Origin: Ligula intestinalis
Lineage: Eukaryota > Platyhelminthes > Cestoda > Diphyllobothriidea > Diphyllobothriidae
Assembly: GCA_036362985.1 (NCBI GenBank)
Contig: JAYGXS010000001.1
Location: 20,464,849-20,528,848, forward strand
Length of the DNA stretch: 64,000 nt
Reading direction: 5' to 3'
The notes under the pieces: model-generated
What the model saw: the letters and a program-made list of their open reading frames with translations, nothing else
Database searches by the model: none
Told to the model about the DNA's origin: nothing
Program-made: the position numbers and the translations under genes
Shown here: positions 22,533-32,800 of the stretch, one piece after another
How the letters are laid out: each line of letters begins with the position of its first letter
Numbering within the stretch: the stretch's first letter is position 1

Positions 22533-24260
22533 TTGCTTAATGAAAATAAAACATTTGTACTAGATGAGTCTGATAAGGCTGAATTGTTCAATGCTTTCTT
22601 TGCAAAGCACTTTACGACAGAATCCAAACTGGTCCCGTCATTTCAACCATACGCAGACAATACTCTCAGGAACATTAATTTCTCCATAGAATTAATTCGT
22701 AAGCATATAATTCGTCTAAAAAAATCGCACTCTTCGGGAACTGATGGTATCCCCAATTCAGTTATCAAAAGAGTGCCGACATTTCCCAAATTACTTAGCC
22801 ATATATTTTCAGTCTATCTCTTAAATGGTTTCTTTCCTGACACTTGGAAGACATATATTATGCTTCCAGTCTTTAAATCCGGATCTCGTTCGGACATAAA
22901 TAACTACCGCGGTGTTCATAAAACCCTGACCCTAGCTAAACTACTGAAGAAGATAATTTTTAATCAAATTCTCGATTTTTGCCTTAAAAAATAAGCTTTT
23001 GAGGGACTCGCAGCGTGGTTTTCTCCCCGGAAGATCATGCGAGACGTGTCACTTAACTTTTCTTTACCACGTCATTTCCCTCCGTAACGAGCGGCAATCC
23101 CTGGTTGTTATATTCTTTGACCTGAGCAAAGCCTTCGACAAGTTACTGCACAGGCAGCTTCTGGTAAAAATGGAAGCCATTGGCATCTGTCCTTCTCTCC
23201 TCGACCTCATCGGTTCCTACTTGTCTAACCGCAGTCAGAAGGTCCTTGTAGGTGATAGTTACTCCACTGCTCAGCTGATCACGAGGGGCGTTTCTCAAGG
23301 CACAGTCTTGGTTCCTTTACTCTTAATTCTATACGTAAACGAAATTTTGACTGTTCTAAAAAATTCACACAATCTCATTTATGCAGATGACCTCAAATGC
23401 ATATACTCATTTTCCAAGGACACGGCAAATATATGCGTTGATAAAATAAATGTGGACCTACTTACACTCTCACGTTGGAGTGCTACCTGACAGCTGGAAT
23501 TCTCTCCATCCAAGTGTTGCTTCATGTGTTTCGTTCCCGCCAAGCTTCCTCGTCCCCTAGTCTTTCAAAATACTCCACTTTTAGAAAGATCCACTATAAA
23601 AGACTTAGGTCTTGGTTAAACAAATAAACTAGCATTATCACCTCATGCGGATCGAATATCTGCGCAGGCTGCACAGATATTTGGTTTTACATCACACAAT
23701 TTCTGCCTGCTGGAAATAAATGTAAATTTTATCACATGTATGTTCTACCCATCCTAGAATACTGCTGTCCCCACTTTGGTCTAATGAATGCTTCTGATCG
23801 CGGTAAGGTAAAGAATGTACAGAGAGTATTTACTCGCAAAATATTCGCTCTTCCTCGATCCACTATTTCTTATACGGAGAGATGTCAGTTAGCGAACATG
23901 ATTTTATTTGGGTTAGAAGACTCGAAGCGGGCCTCTGTTTCCTCTTTTGCGGTAACTCTACCCCTAACCTTCCACGAATCAACGCTCTCATTCCCGCAGA
24001 TAGACCTTATGCCCCTCGTGATTCCTCCAGGATAATTGCAACCCCTTTAGCTCCACTTCGAACCATTCTCACTTCTTTGCCTCCAAATATGCCTTCCTCT
24101 GGAATAATATTCCCCTCGAAATTAGGCTGTCGTCTAACTTAGCAGTTTTTAAAGTCAAATTACGTAAACACTTAATTTCGGAAGATATAAAGTCCTTGTT
24201 ATCCGTCTCCTTCCCAAACACACGACTTTTGGACTTTGAAAAGGGTCCCCCTGGTATCTG
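22533..24260 (+). pseudogene. Reverse transcriptase of LINE B, broken
   Basis: Finger and palm blocks are SSGTDGIPNSVIK, INNYRGVHK, FLPGRSCETC, FFDLSKAFDKL (motif A), TRGVSQGTVLVPLLL (motif B) and IYADDL (motif C, the catalytic YADD). The C-terminus reads MYVLPILEYCCPHFGLMN. Stops at about 22993 and 23488 and a later frame change break the protein. Compared with the usual GVPQGSVLGP, motif B keeps the QG pair. Confidence 0.75.
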
Positions 24261-25032
24261 AAGTGGTTATGTTTTTATAACATTGTTTTCCATATACGTC
24301 TTTTTCTTCCTCTTTTGAGTGATATTTGCAACAATGCTTCGCCCACTTCTCTGTCCAGGCTTCATGGTCTTTAGTCATGCTCGTGGTGGTTCTGCTATTT
24401 TCGCCAGCTCGTCTCTGGACTCAGCAGTCTACAAGGTCGCATCTCCGGCGTTGCGGTGATGATCACGTGACCTCTGCCATTCCCTCATCTTGTCGACCCT
24501 GTTGTCCACGATGGCCTCTTCAGGTCTCACCTCCTTGATGGTTGATCATGAAGCCAGTCGGATGGTGTTACAGTGTTGAACGACAGTCTCTGCTGCTATA
24601 TGATTTCTCCAATTGACAAGAAGCATTTCCAACCCTCATACGTTTTCATCAACAGTCCTGTTTCATTGCACTGCAATCAATCAATTCTATCAACCAACCT
24701 CCTTAATTTTGCATTAGTTTTTTTCTCGTACGTTTTGTTTTCTATTTAAGTCCTCTGAACTCTGCCCCCGTTTTAATGGTAGCAGTTTTTTCACTGCCTC
24801 CTCCTTAGTTCACCATGCGTTTTCAGAGAGTGTTGACTACTTATTTAAACCGAGAATATGTTGGTGGGTATGCATTTTATCTGCCAACAGTACTAAACGC
24901 TCCCGCTGCCTATGTGGTTGTTCACGGAGAGCAGCATTTATCAACTTTGCATTGACTTTTCCACAGCACAAAGTTTGCAACGACGAGGCCCTTCGGGCCT
25001 AAAATATAAAATATAATTATTTATTCTTACAG

Positions 25033-25373
25033 ATGCAGGGCGAGAAAACGCCTCGTGTGTTTTTCTGCCGAATGAGCCACCTCATCTTCGACAAACGCCT
25101 GCTGGCCAAATGCAATATGAGTGGGACGTATAACAAGAAGAACTTTTGTGAAACTAAGGCATATGAGTTGCTCCAAGGTATGCATCTTAATTCTACTAAT
25201 TATTCATCTTCCGCTTAGAAGTATATCTTCCGTGGAGTAAAAAGCAGAAAACTGCCATCAAGGAGTTCCGAGCCGCGATTCAGTGGGTTTTCAATACAGC
25301 TGGCAGAAAGACAAGAAAGGCTTTCAATAAACGGAATTCCACACTATTTTTACATACAAACGGAAACCCATAG
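25033..25373 (+). CDS. BEN-domain protein, last two exons
   Basis: Exon 25033-25177 and exon 25219-25373 are joined across a 41-nt GT-AG intron (25178-25218, with a CTAAT branch-like site). The 99-residue product reads RVFFCRMSHLIFDKRLLAKC and NMSGTYNKKNF, then WSKKQKTAIKEFRAAIQWVF, ending at TAG 25371. The pattern L-x-LIF-x-x-x-LL-x-x-x-x-x-SG followed by a charged segment and an (F/I)R-x-A(I/V) helix matches BEN domains. These bind DNA or chromatin proteins and usually repress transcription. An AATAAA lies at 25420-25425, 47 bp past the stop. A TTCTTACAG acceptor precedes the ATG at 25033, so this ATG may be internal and upstream exons may exist. The start is therefore uncertain. Confidence 0.65.
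25178..25218 (+). other. 41-nt intron in the BEN-domain gene
   Basis: GTATGC donor and CCGCTTAG acceptor. The intron is phase 1, and its removal joins ELLQ to EVYLPW, keeping the BEN pattern. The size fits the short-intron class of flatworms. Confidence 0.65.
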
Positions 25374-25588
25374 ACGTCCTCAGCTACTATTTGTACATAA
25401 TTCCTTGAAAATCTTTCACAATAAACCTGCTTTTTACAGCTGCCTACTCAAGCCTGGTTTTGGGGTTGGAAAATGTTGCGACATAAATGGTCCTCGGCAA
25501 GTGGGATTTACTTTAATTATGCTGCCCACGTGGGCTGTTTTTTGGGGGGTGCGGATGACATTAATTGTCATAGGGAAAGGGGGTTTCC

Positions 25589-25801
25589 TTAGTTCCACAG
25601 ATAGATGATCATTAGAAAGAAGATTATTAGATTAAGAAAAGTCATGCTACATGTTTCACAAGAGCGGTGCAGTAAAAAGCCAGTTTTGAAGGAGTGAAGC
25701 ATTTGATAGCTTATGCAAAAATCTGAAAATTTTTGTGTAATTCGTTTTTCAAAGGGTTGAGCAAGAGAAGGCGCTTTGTGAACACCACGGTAATTATGCA
25801 T
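25589..25801 (-). pseudogene. Reverse-transcriptase fragment related to LINE B
   Basis: Reads NYRGVHKAPSLAQPFEKRI and FLLHRSCETCSMTFLN, the same blocks as INNYRGVHK and FLPGRSCETC of element B, in the opposite orientation. An isolated short fragment. Confidence 0.65.
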
Positions 25802-26590
25802 GTCCGAGCGGGGACCAGATTAAGAAACTGTAGTTATCATAGAGGTTTTGCCATAATCAGGAAAAAAAACTATTCCCAAGAAATACTTAAGATAATTTTC
25901 TCAGTAAATATGGAAAATATCTAAATTATATAATAAGTGAGTTTGGAATGTTATAACTTCCATTGGGAATTAAAGCCTGAATTTTTGCTGTGAAGCTTTA
26001 CAATACCTCATGAAACATAGCTCAATGACAATTATTTCCAGACCTAAAATTGTCTTACTTTAAAACAGTAACACCTACAATGTATGGCTATTATATTTCA
26101 CATTGCGCTAGCATATCACCTTTGAAGTCAGGTTTTATTCACTTAAAAGAAACTTCTTACTTTGCGCACCATTGGGCAACCATAAAACCGAGACAAAGTC
26201 AATCGTGACTGCAAAAGAAAGGATTTGATTAAGGCTTTTTCCTGCCTTCCAAAGCTTTGACGGCACCGATGATGTGCTTTAAAAAGTAACCTAAAAAGTT
26301 TGGATAATTAGTTGAAAATATCATATGCCCATCTAGAGTGGTAACGGAATTATGTACTAATCCATGATTCGCTTCAGCAAATTAAAGGTTATTACATTTT
26401 ACCTAAGGCTTTATTAAATGACCTAGGACTACTGTAGAATAGCATATCCGATGAAATCCATGGCAAGAAAGCCTATATTAAAGAGTGGGAAAAATAGGAT
26501 CTTAAGTAAGAGTAACTTAATCTGGCGGAAAACGTACAAAAATAGTGTTTTAATTATAAGGGGATTTTGGGCACTTTTAGGGGGTGCTTG
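25802..26590. other. Unassigned AT-rich spacer
   Basis: No open frame with family resemblance and no clear repeat boundary. The right end may include the decayed 5' part of the Penelope-like element. Confidence 0.4.
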
Positions 26591-26599
26591 TGGATTGGG

Positions 26600-27204
26600 A
26601 TAAGTTCTAACGTGAGTGTTTGCGACTGCTCTATATGCTGAGGTGTTGATATTAAGAAATGGAAATCTGGCAACCCGTGTCCACAAGAAAGACTCCATCG
26701 CCGAAATAATCCTGAATTATAGGAGCAACCATCCAATGGTCCACAAAAACTGCATTCAACCAGATTTTCACCGGGCCTTCCGGTACTGTAGCATCGATCA
26801 TCTACTTAAAAGAGAACTTGTCTATTCATACCAATTATTCCGATCAAATTGATATCCAACGTGTTTCGTGAAAAACTGCCTCCGAAGTTGGAGTCAATAA
26901 AAAATTCGGAGCAGTAACGGAGAAGTGGTACAGCGTATATTCTAATTCTTACCTTACATGCGAGGATTTTCTTAAGTGAGCACCAAACTAATGCCATTTA
27001 TCGCATTCGTTTTCTGATTGCCCTAGTGCCTACATAGGTTATACAGGTCAAAAACTCGGCACCCGCATATATGAACATTATCTGGCAATCCGAAAACGTG
27101 ACCCATTGTCTCTCGAGGCTGCGCACGATATTGGTAATGACCACCACATCAATGGGTACAGGATTGAAGGGGTCGTCACGGCTAGGAAAAAACAGACACG
27201 ATGA
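26600..27204 (+). mobile_element. Decayed Penelope-like retroelement with GIY-YIG endonuclease
   Basis: Frame 26616-26852 reads LILRNGNLATRVHKKDSIAE, IILNYRSNHPMVHK and RELVYSYQLFRSN. These match the end of the reverse-transcriptase domain of Penelope-like elements (the Ny-SNHP and NGYP regions). After further decay, 27010-27204 reads SDCPSAYIGYTGQKLGTRI then YEHYLAI and DHHI, the GIY-YIG endonuclease with its C-x-x-x-YIG-x-TG-x-x-L-x-x-R-x-x-EH signature. Stops and frame changes between the parts and loss of the N-terminal RT make it a relic. Confidence 0.7.
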
Positions 27205-28260
27205 TTTCTCTAAGCTTGGCACTCCGGCACAAACAGCATTACATGATCTTGATTCACATTACCTATCACGCCTCAAATAAAAAATGTCTATCCGTACTCG
27301 GCTAAGCGGGACTTCATCGGTGCTGCGTCCCCAGGCACGTGGTTCACAATCGAAGCATCCGCACCCCCTCTCACTTGCAGCGCAGATCACAGCAGGATTC
27401 GCGTCAACCCCTCCTCCCGAACCCTCACCACAGTACGAGGTAACTTCTACCCACAAACCCTCTTGTGCGACTACCTCAGCCCTCATTTTCATGACATATG
27501 ACGCAAAGCTAGTGTGACCAGTTCTAAAATTCATGATTTGATGATGAGTTGTTAGCAAGTTTCCCATCGGTAATGACATCAACAATTTGTCACCTGACTA
27601 AGATTTACCAGGGGTATTCCTAGATTAACTCTATTTTCAGCTATCACAGACGTGGTTCGCTTCGAAAGATAACGACTCTGCGTTGCCACGATTCCACTGG
27701 AATCAGTAGTAAGGTGAACGAGTAAAAATTCAGGAGAAATTTTTCACTGATCCAGAGGGACGTAGACTAACGTCGGCTAGAGTGGTGAACTCGGAGACAA
27801 CTTTTGAAATAAGTGACGTAGAAATAGCATTTTTATCTGCTTATTTGCTCATAAAAATTGGTTTTCCTCAAATACTGAGCTCAGCGCTCAAGCTGAGAGA
27901 AAAAACTGTTTATTTTTATCACCGAAAAAGTCTTACGCGAAACGGTCAGTTTTTACTCCGAGATGAACATATTTTAGCTTCTGCGCCTTAAAATTAAAGT
28001 CTCAAAAGGAAAGGAACTGAAAGGCGACTTCTTGGGAGTGTTTAGTTTTTCAGAACCATTTGAAAAAAGTTAAATTCCTCTATGCCGGTAAGGGGCCTTG
28101 ATAAACTTTTTGGGACGTGATTCATAAGAAATATTTAAATTCTTCCATTACGGTCACAGGTCTCAGAAGATCCCATGCCCTGGATAGTAAAGCCCTCATA
28201 GCACTAGGATTGGGCTGGCTACTATAAATATTTCGCTTAACTGAGCCTGCTCTGACTGCA
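27205..28260. other. Unassigned spacer
   Basis: No conserved coding sequence. The left part may be the 3' UTR of the Penelope-like element. Open frames at 27284-27517 and 27782-27991 have no family resemblance. Confidence 0.4.
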
Positions 28261-28272
28261 CTTGATGGATGT

Positions 28273-28320
28273 AGTCGCCCCCTACCCCCCTGCCCCTCTA
28301 CCCCCCTGCCCCTCTACCCC
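28273..28320 (+). repeat. C-rich short tandem repeat
   Basis: Repeats of CCCCTACCCCCCTGCCCCT type; the opposite strand is G-rich with several runs of four or more G and could form a G-quadruplex. It abuts the dispersed repeat upstream of CENPJ. Confidence 0.7.
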
Positions 28321-28321
28321 A

Positions 28322-28658
28322 CAGATGCATTAAGTGTGATCTGGACGCGGGTTTTTCGCCCTAGGCATACGCTGGCAAAAGTTGCCAAAGCAACACATCG
28401 ATCCAGGCGCCGTATTTGGGGAGGGGGCTAGCAAATGTAGCAGGTGCGCGTGCGCCTAGGCTTTTTCTCAGATGGAGGGGGAGGCTTGTGTGTGTGTTCG
28501 ACCATCGATTTCGATGACGGCTTGTAACCTTCCGAAGTCAGCGCACGGAATACCACCCATATACGCAAGCACGGCGCAGTAGGACCAAAGGCTGTTCGCC
28601 TCTATCCTTTTGTCCCACTGGAACCATTCTATCCTTTGGTTCCGGAACATTGCTTTTA
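28322..28658 (-). repeat. Dispersed about 330-bp repeat, copy 2, upstream of CENPJ
   Basis: Inverted relative of 13018-13350, alike over most of its length including the hairpin-forming GTAGGACCAAAGG segment. It ends about 185 bp before the presumed CENPJ start codon, so it makes up part of the likely promoter region. Confidence 0.65.
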
Positions 28659-28841
28659 TGGTTGAAGTTTTGCATGCTATTGCACCGGAGTTTTGCAGCT
28701 GACGCTTCTGTCTGCTCCTATCTCACCCAAGGCGACTATTATAGCTTGTATGTACTGTTCTTTAAATACACCAGTTTACAATTACACATAATCAAAACAG
28801 CCAATTGAACGGGTGCTGGTTTTGTCGTGTGTATTTGGTAT

Positions 28842-29105
28842 ATGATGCCGAATGACATGGATAGTGTGAAAACTTCATCCATTTCTCGTTCGGGTGTCAA
28901 TTTAGAGTACGGCCCGGAAGATACGCTCAAGAGTTTTCTACTTGATAAGTACATGAACCCTGAAAGCACTGTTGACGATAACAAATCCGCGATAAATTCG
29001 AATCTACATAACAACGCGCCGTCCCGCCAGTTCGCGGACGAAAGGATACTTAGATCATCTGCGCGACCTACAAACACTCAGGAGCCTAAACGTTTTTCTG
29101 TTATG
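28842..29105 (+). CDS. CENPJ: CENPJ exon 1 (presumed start)
   Basis: Codes residues 1-88 from ATG 28842 (a second ATG follows at 28845), ending in phase 0 at a GTAATT donor. Polar and Ser/Asn-rich, no motif. Assigned because its phase fits exon 2 and an in-frame stop lies 36 nt upstream. An upstream non-coding exon cannot be excluded. Confidence 0.6.
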
Positions 29106-29771
29106 GTAATTCCGCTTTTTTGAAATTGTGGACGCATTTTTCACGGACATGTCTGTCTGTTCAAATCAAGTGCTCACAAAACCTCGAGTAATGGTATAAT
29201 TCAACATAAAGAACCGAATCTATTAACCTAAATGGCCATATTCTCTTAATAACGAAACTGCCTTTGCTGTTTCAAAAGATGTTCAATCAATATATATTTA
29301 CCTGATTTTGGCTAACGGTTTGCAGGTTATCTTATTTCGACCTTTCCTTTACCTTACCACAGAAGGACACGGAACCAAAGACAAAAAGGCCTTATCTTCG
29401 CAAAAATCAGGGCTTAGCCGCCTGGTGCAGCAGAATAAAAAGCTCCAGGCTCAAACTTCAGCAATATTCTACAAAAGTACGTGTGAGTTCTGTTGATGAA
29501 GCACAAACTGAAAAGGTCAGCACTAAGAGTGACGCTCCGAGGGGAGCCTGCGATGAACCAACGGTGAGACTTTTGTTTTTGCGACCTGCATGATTTCTTG
29601 AGAAGTTTTTGTTTTCTGACTGATTACCGAACATAAGGAAAGCATCTTCCGCCTTGTAGTTACTATTGGGCAGCATACTTAGTAAGAAATAGCTCCACTT
29701 GATTCTTACTAACTTGAGGAAAGTTACCGTATTTACACATGCATACATCTTTGTCGGATCCACTCCAACAT

Positions 29772-29820
<49 letters not shown>

Positions 29821-32800
29821 TGAAATAATTTTTTCACATACTCGTCTTTACATTCTATTAATACGTCATACATTTTAGGCAGCGTTTATCATAACATTGA
29901 AGAGAATGTAATATGCAATATCTAACACCATATCAGGTTTTATGTTCGACCTGGTCCTATTTAAAATGTTAATGCACTGAAAGTTGTGGCTCTTGTCTTC
30001 AATACAGTAGATGTTTGCTCACCGAAGTTATAACTTCCATACTTATGATGCTATAATTATTTCTAGCCGCTACTATCGGTTCTCTGAAAACTTTTAGTAA
30101 ACATTTAACTCATGCCTAATTTTTGGTCTCATTTTTTGCATGATTCTAATAGTTACAATTTAAATTATATTAAATTTAGTGTCAGGTGTTACCTTCGAGT
30201 AACTTACTTCAGTATGTAATTATCGCATTATTAAATATTACACTTAGACTTTCCTCTAAAACGACAGAATACCACCAAATATCAGTAACTTTTTTTTATT
30301 GACAGCTCACAACCAAACCGTCCCAATCTGCATCCTCACTCTCATCAGCAAAGGCGAAGTTTCTGGAATCCGGCAACTTTCGAAGACAGTACACTTATGA
30401 GTCTAAATGGTGTCCGACACCCGAGCACACACTATTTCCTACTTTCCTATCCACGGAAGAATCACACCAAAACCCAGCCTCTTCCGCTCCTTCGACGAGT
30501 CCTCCAATGCCGGATGCTAATGGACCACAAGGATCTCAAGCTCCTACCAGTTCCCCTTCTCCTGACAGAGAGAAAACAGATCCGATGCGCTGTGCTGCCG
30601 TGGTTGACCTTAGTGAAACTCATGAGCTAGAGGAGTTTGAATTATTGGAAAAACTAACAGAAAGCTCCTTTTGTGGACTGAGCAGCTCGGCCGTTGCTAA
30701 GATGTCGAAGGATTCTCTTTTAAACAAGTTCCAAAAAACGTACCAAAGCGGGGATGGAGGAAAAATATCTGCTTCGGCAGCATATGTCCGTGAATTTCAA
30801 CCTGACATTATCGGCGTTTCGAGTGTCTGCTGCAGAGAAGAAACCATCAAGTTAGTACTGTTGATATATTAATTTCCCCAATATCCGTAATGCTTATTTA
30901 CTTCACAGCTTTAGGTTTACGTATAGAATTGTTAACCAAGTTTGATAACTTTCTTTGATACTCTCCGTTGCGAAGTACTAAACAGAAGAAACCATTTGTT
31001 CTGATCAGAAGTGTCTATTGGGGTACCCTTAATGGTCCTCTATCGGGGTGTGCTTTAAATGCTTACTTTCTGTGTAAACTATCATCTTGCGAAAAGTGAA
31101 GAAGATAAATAACCTTCACCATTTTAAAGTCTTGAAAGCATTAAGTAATCGACTGGTGTTCAAATTAGATCCTCTAACAGTCCAGTATTTTACGGCAACC
31201 CAATGTGAATGATCGGTTGCTTAAGTTGCTAGAACTATCTTAGCCTATGAGTTGACACAAACATATCTGCATGGTGTTGAATTCCAGACAGTGACCGAAA
31301 GAGATGCTTCAGCAGAGTTCATTGTGAGCTCATCGTGGGGAGTGGATGTAGCGGGGAAGACTTGTTGTATATTTTAAAACAGTAAATATTGGCGTTTCTA
31401 TCTGTTGGTCAGTCGAATTGATGTTATTTACCACGAGTACCGGCCTCATATCTGGTCTCACTAACATATCTTTTCCTAACAGGAAAGTAGGATTTCCTAT
31501 GTGACTGCGTTCTCTAGTCTCTCCTCTTAGATCTGTGTCTGAAGTAGGCATTGACAGGTGACAGAACGCTCGGGGTGCATCCATTTGTCGTAATTTTTCA
31601 TCATCGATAGCTTAGAGAAGGCGGTGTAAACAAAGCCGCCGACATGATTAAGTAAACCTTCATCTACAGGGCAAAGTAGAATTACCTGCACGAAGTGATT
31701 TAACTGTCATTTTGTTTGCTCGACGTTTTACCTCATTCCAGCTTCAAGAACAGCGGTTACCATCTATCCGGGGATCGAAATGGGTTGTCGATAGGAGGGG
31801 TGTTTTTGAGCAAGTTGACATCCGACATTGGTCGTTTTTATCGTAGTGAAAGGCCTTGTAAGTAACGGTGTGCTACAGTTAGAAAAGCATCCGTCCCACA
31901 CGGAATTGCTTCTGATTGAATGACTTCCAACGTGTGCTGCCTCGAGATGTTGTGGCCGATATCCCATCTTCGTGTAATGGAACTGGCAACTAGTGATGAT
32001 GCGAAATGGAATCCTCCTCGGTCCGCCACTGTCTTGGGGTGCGAATGAGTAGTTATGACTAGCTCTATGCTATATTCTCCTGCGATCATTCAACAGCAAC
32101 ATGTCCAAAGCAATGGCTAGGAAAATTGCTAACTGGCATATAACGTAAATTTGAAGGTTAGAAGCCAGGCTGCAACGACTACTTCCTGTAGTTTCTGAGG
32201 GCCTAAGATGGTTTCGTTTAGCCAACCAAACTATCACGTCTTATGCGCGCTTGCAATGAATCGATAACCGTCCAGTCTCATCTCTAGGCACCTTTTCTAC
32301 CTATTAATAGTTTCAAGACTGGACTTTGCACCAAAACCTCATGGCGAAAGTAGGAGGCCGCTTTCATGAGGCGTCTTTTTGACTGAACAACCGTTGAGTT
32401 CTAGCCGTTTCTTTTGGTCCCAGGCCGTTCTTTTGGAGTCTTTTTTTTAATAAAAACGTGCCAAACCACCCGAAAAATATCCCAAGCAGACAGTCATTTT
32501 CAATAAATGTGAGACTTGGTAGCACAATCTTATATTACGCGTGCTTGTAATGTCAACAACCGTAATGCAACATACTTCGCATCTAGTCATTTAATTCCTC
32601 TAAAATGCATTTTCCTCGAAACAACACATTACACCTTGGCAAGTTCTTTAATTTGTAATTAATCACATTTACATGTTATATGCTCGAGACATTTTTACGG
32701 AGATGAGTCAGAAAAAGGAAAGTAGAAGCAAAGAGTTTGTCAAATTAGAATTTACAAAGCTTTTGCAGCGTATGAAAGAGTCAAAATTCGGTTACTAATC

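Larger units (their letters stand above)
19882..25017 (+). mobile_element. Nearly full-length CR1/Jockey-type LINE (element B), inactive
   Basis: Order: ORF1-like frames (19882-21410), endonuclease (about 21420-22090), reverse transcriptase with YADD (22533-23490) and C-terminus (to about 24260). A 3' UTR follows, ending in a perfect GC-rich hairpin (GAGGCCCTTCGGGCCT, 24985-25000) and an AAATATA-type tail. In-frame stops and frame changes occur at about 20550, 21635, 22404, 22992 and 23488. The same strand and family as element C. The 3' end stops about 16 bp before the BEN-gene exon at 25033. Confidence 0.8.

Noticed and set aside
30851..30856. Alternative CENPJ exon 3 donor GTACTG at 30855
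   Set aside because: It would end exon 3 in phase 0, while exon 4 needs phase 2, which the GTTAGT at 30851 provides.
31330..32089. Minus-strand open frames as a gene nested in the CENPJ intron
   Set aside because: Short, no homology, no splice context.
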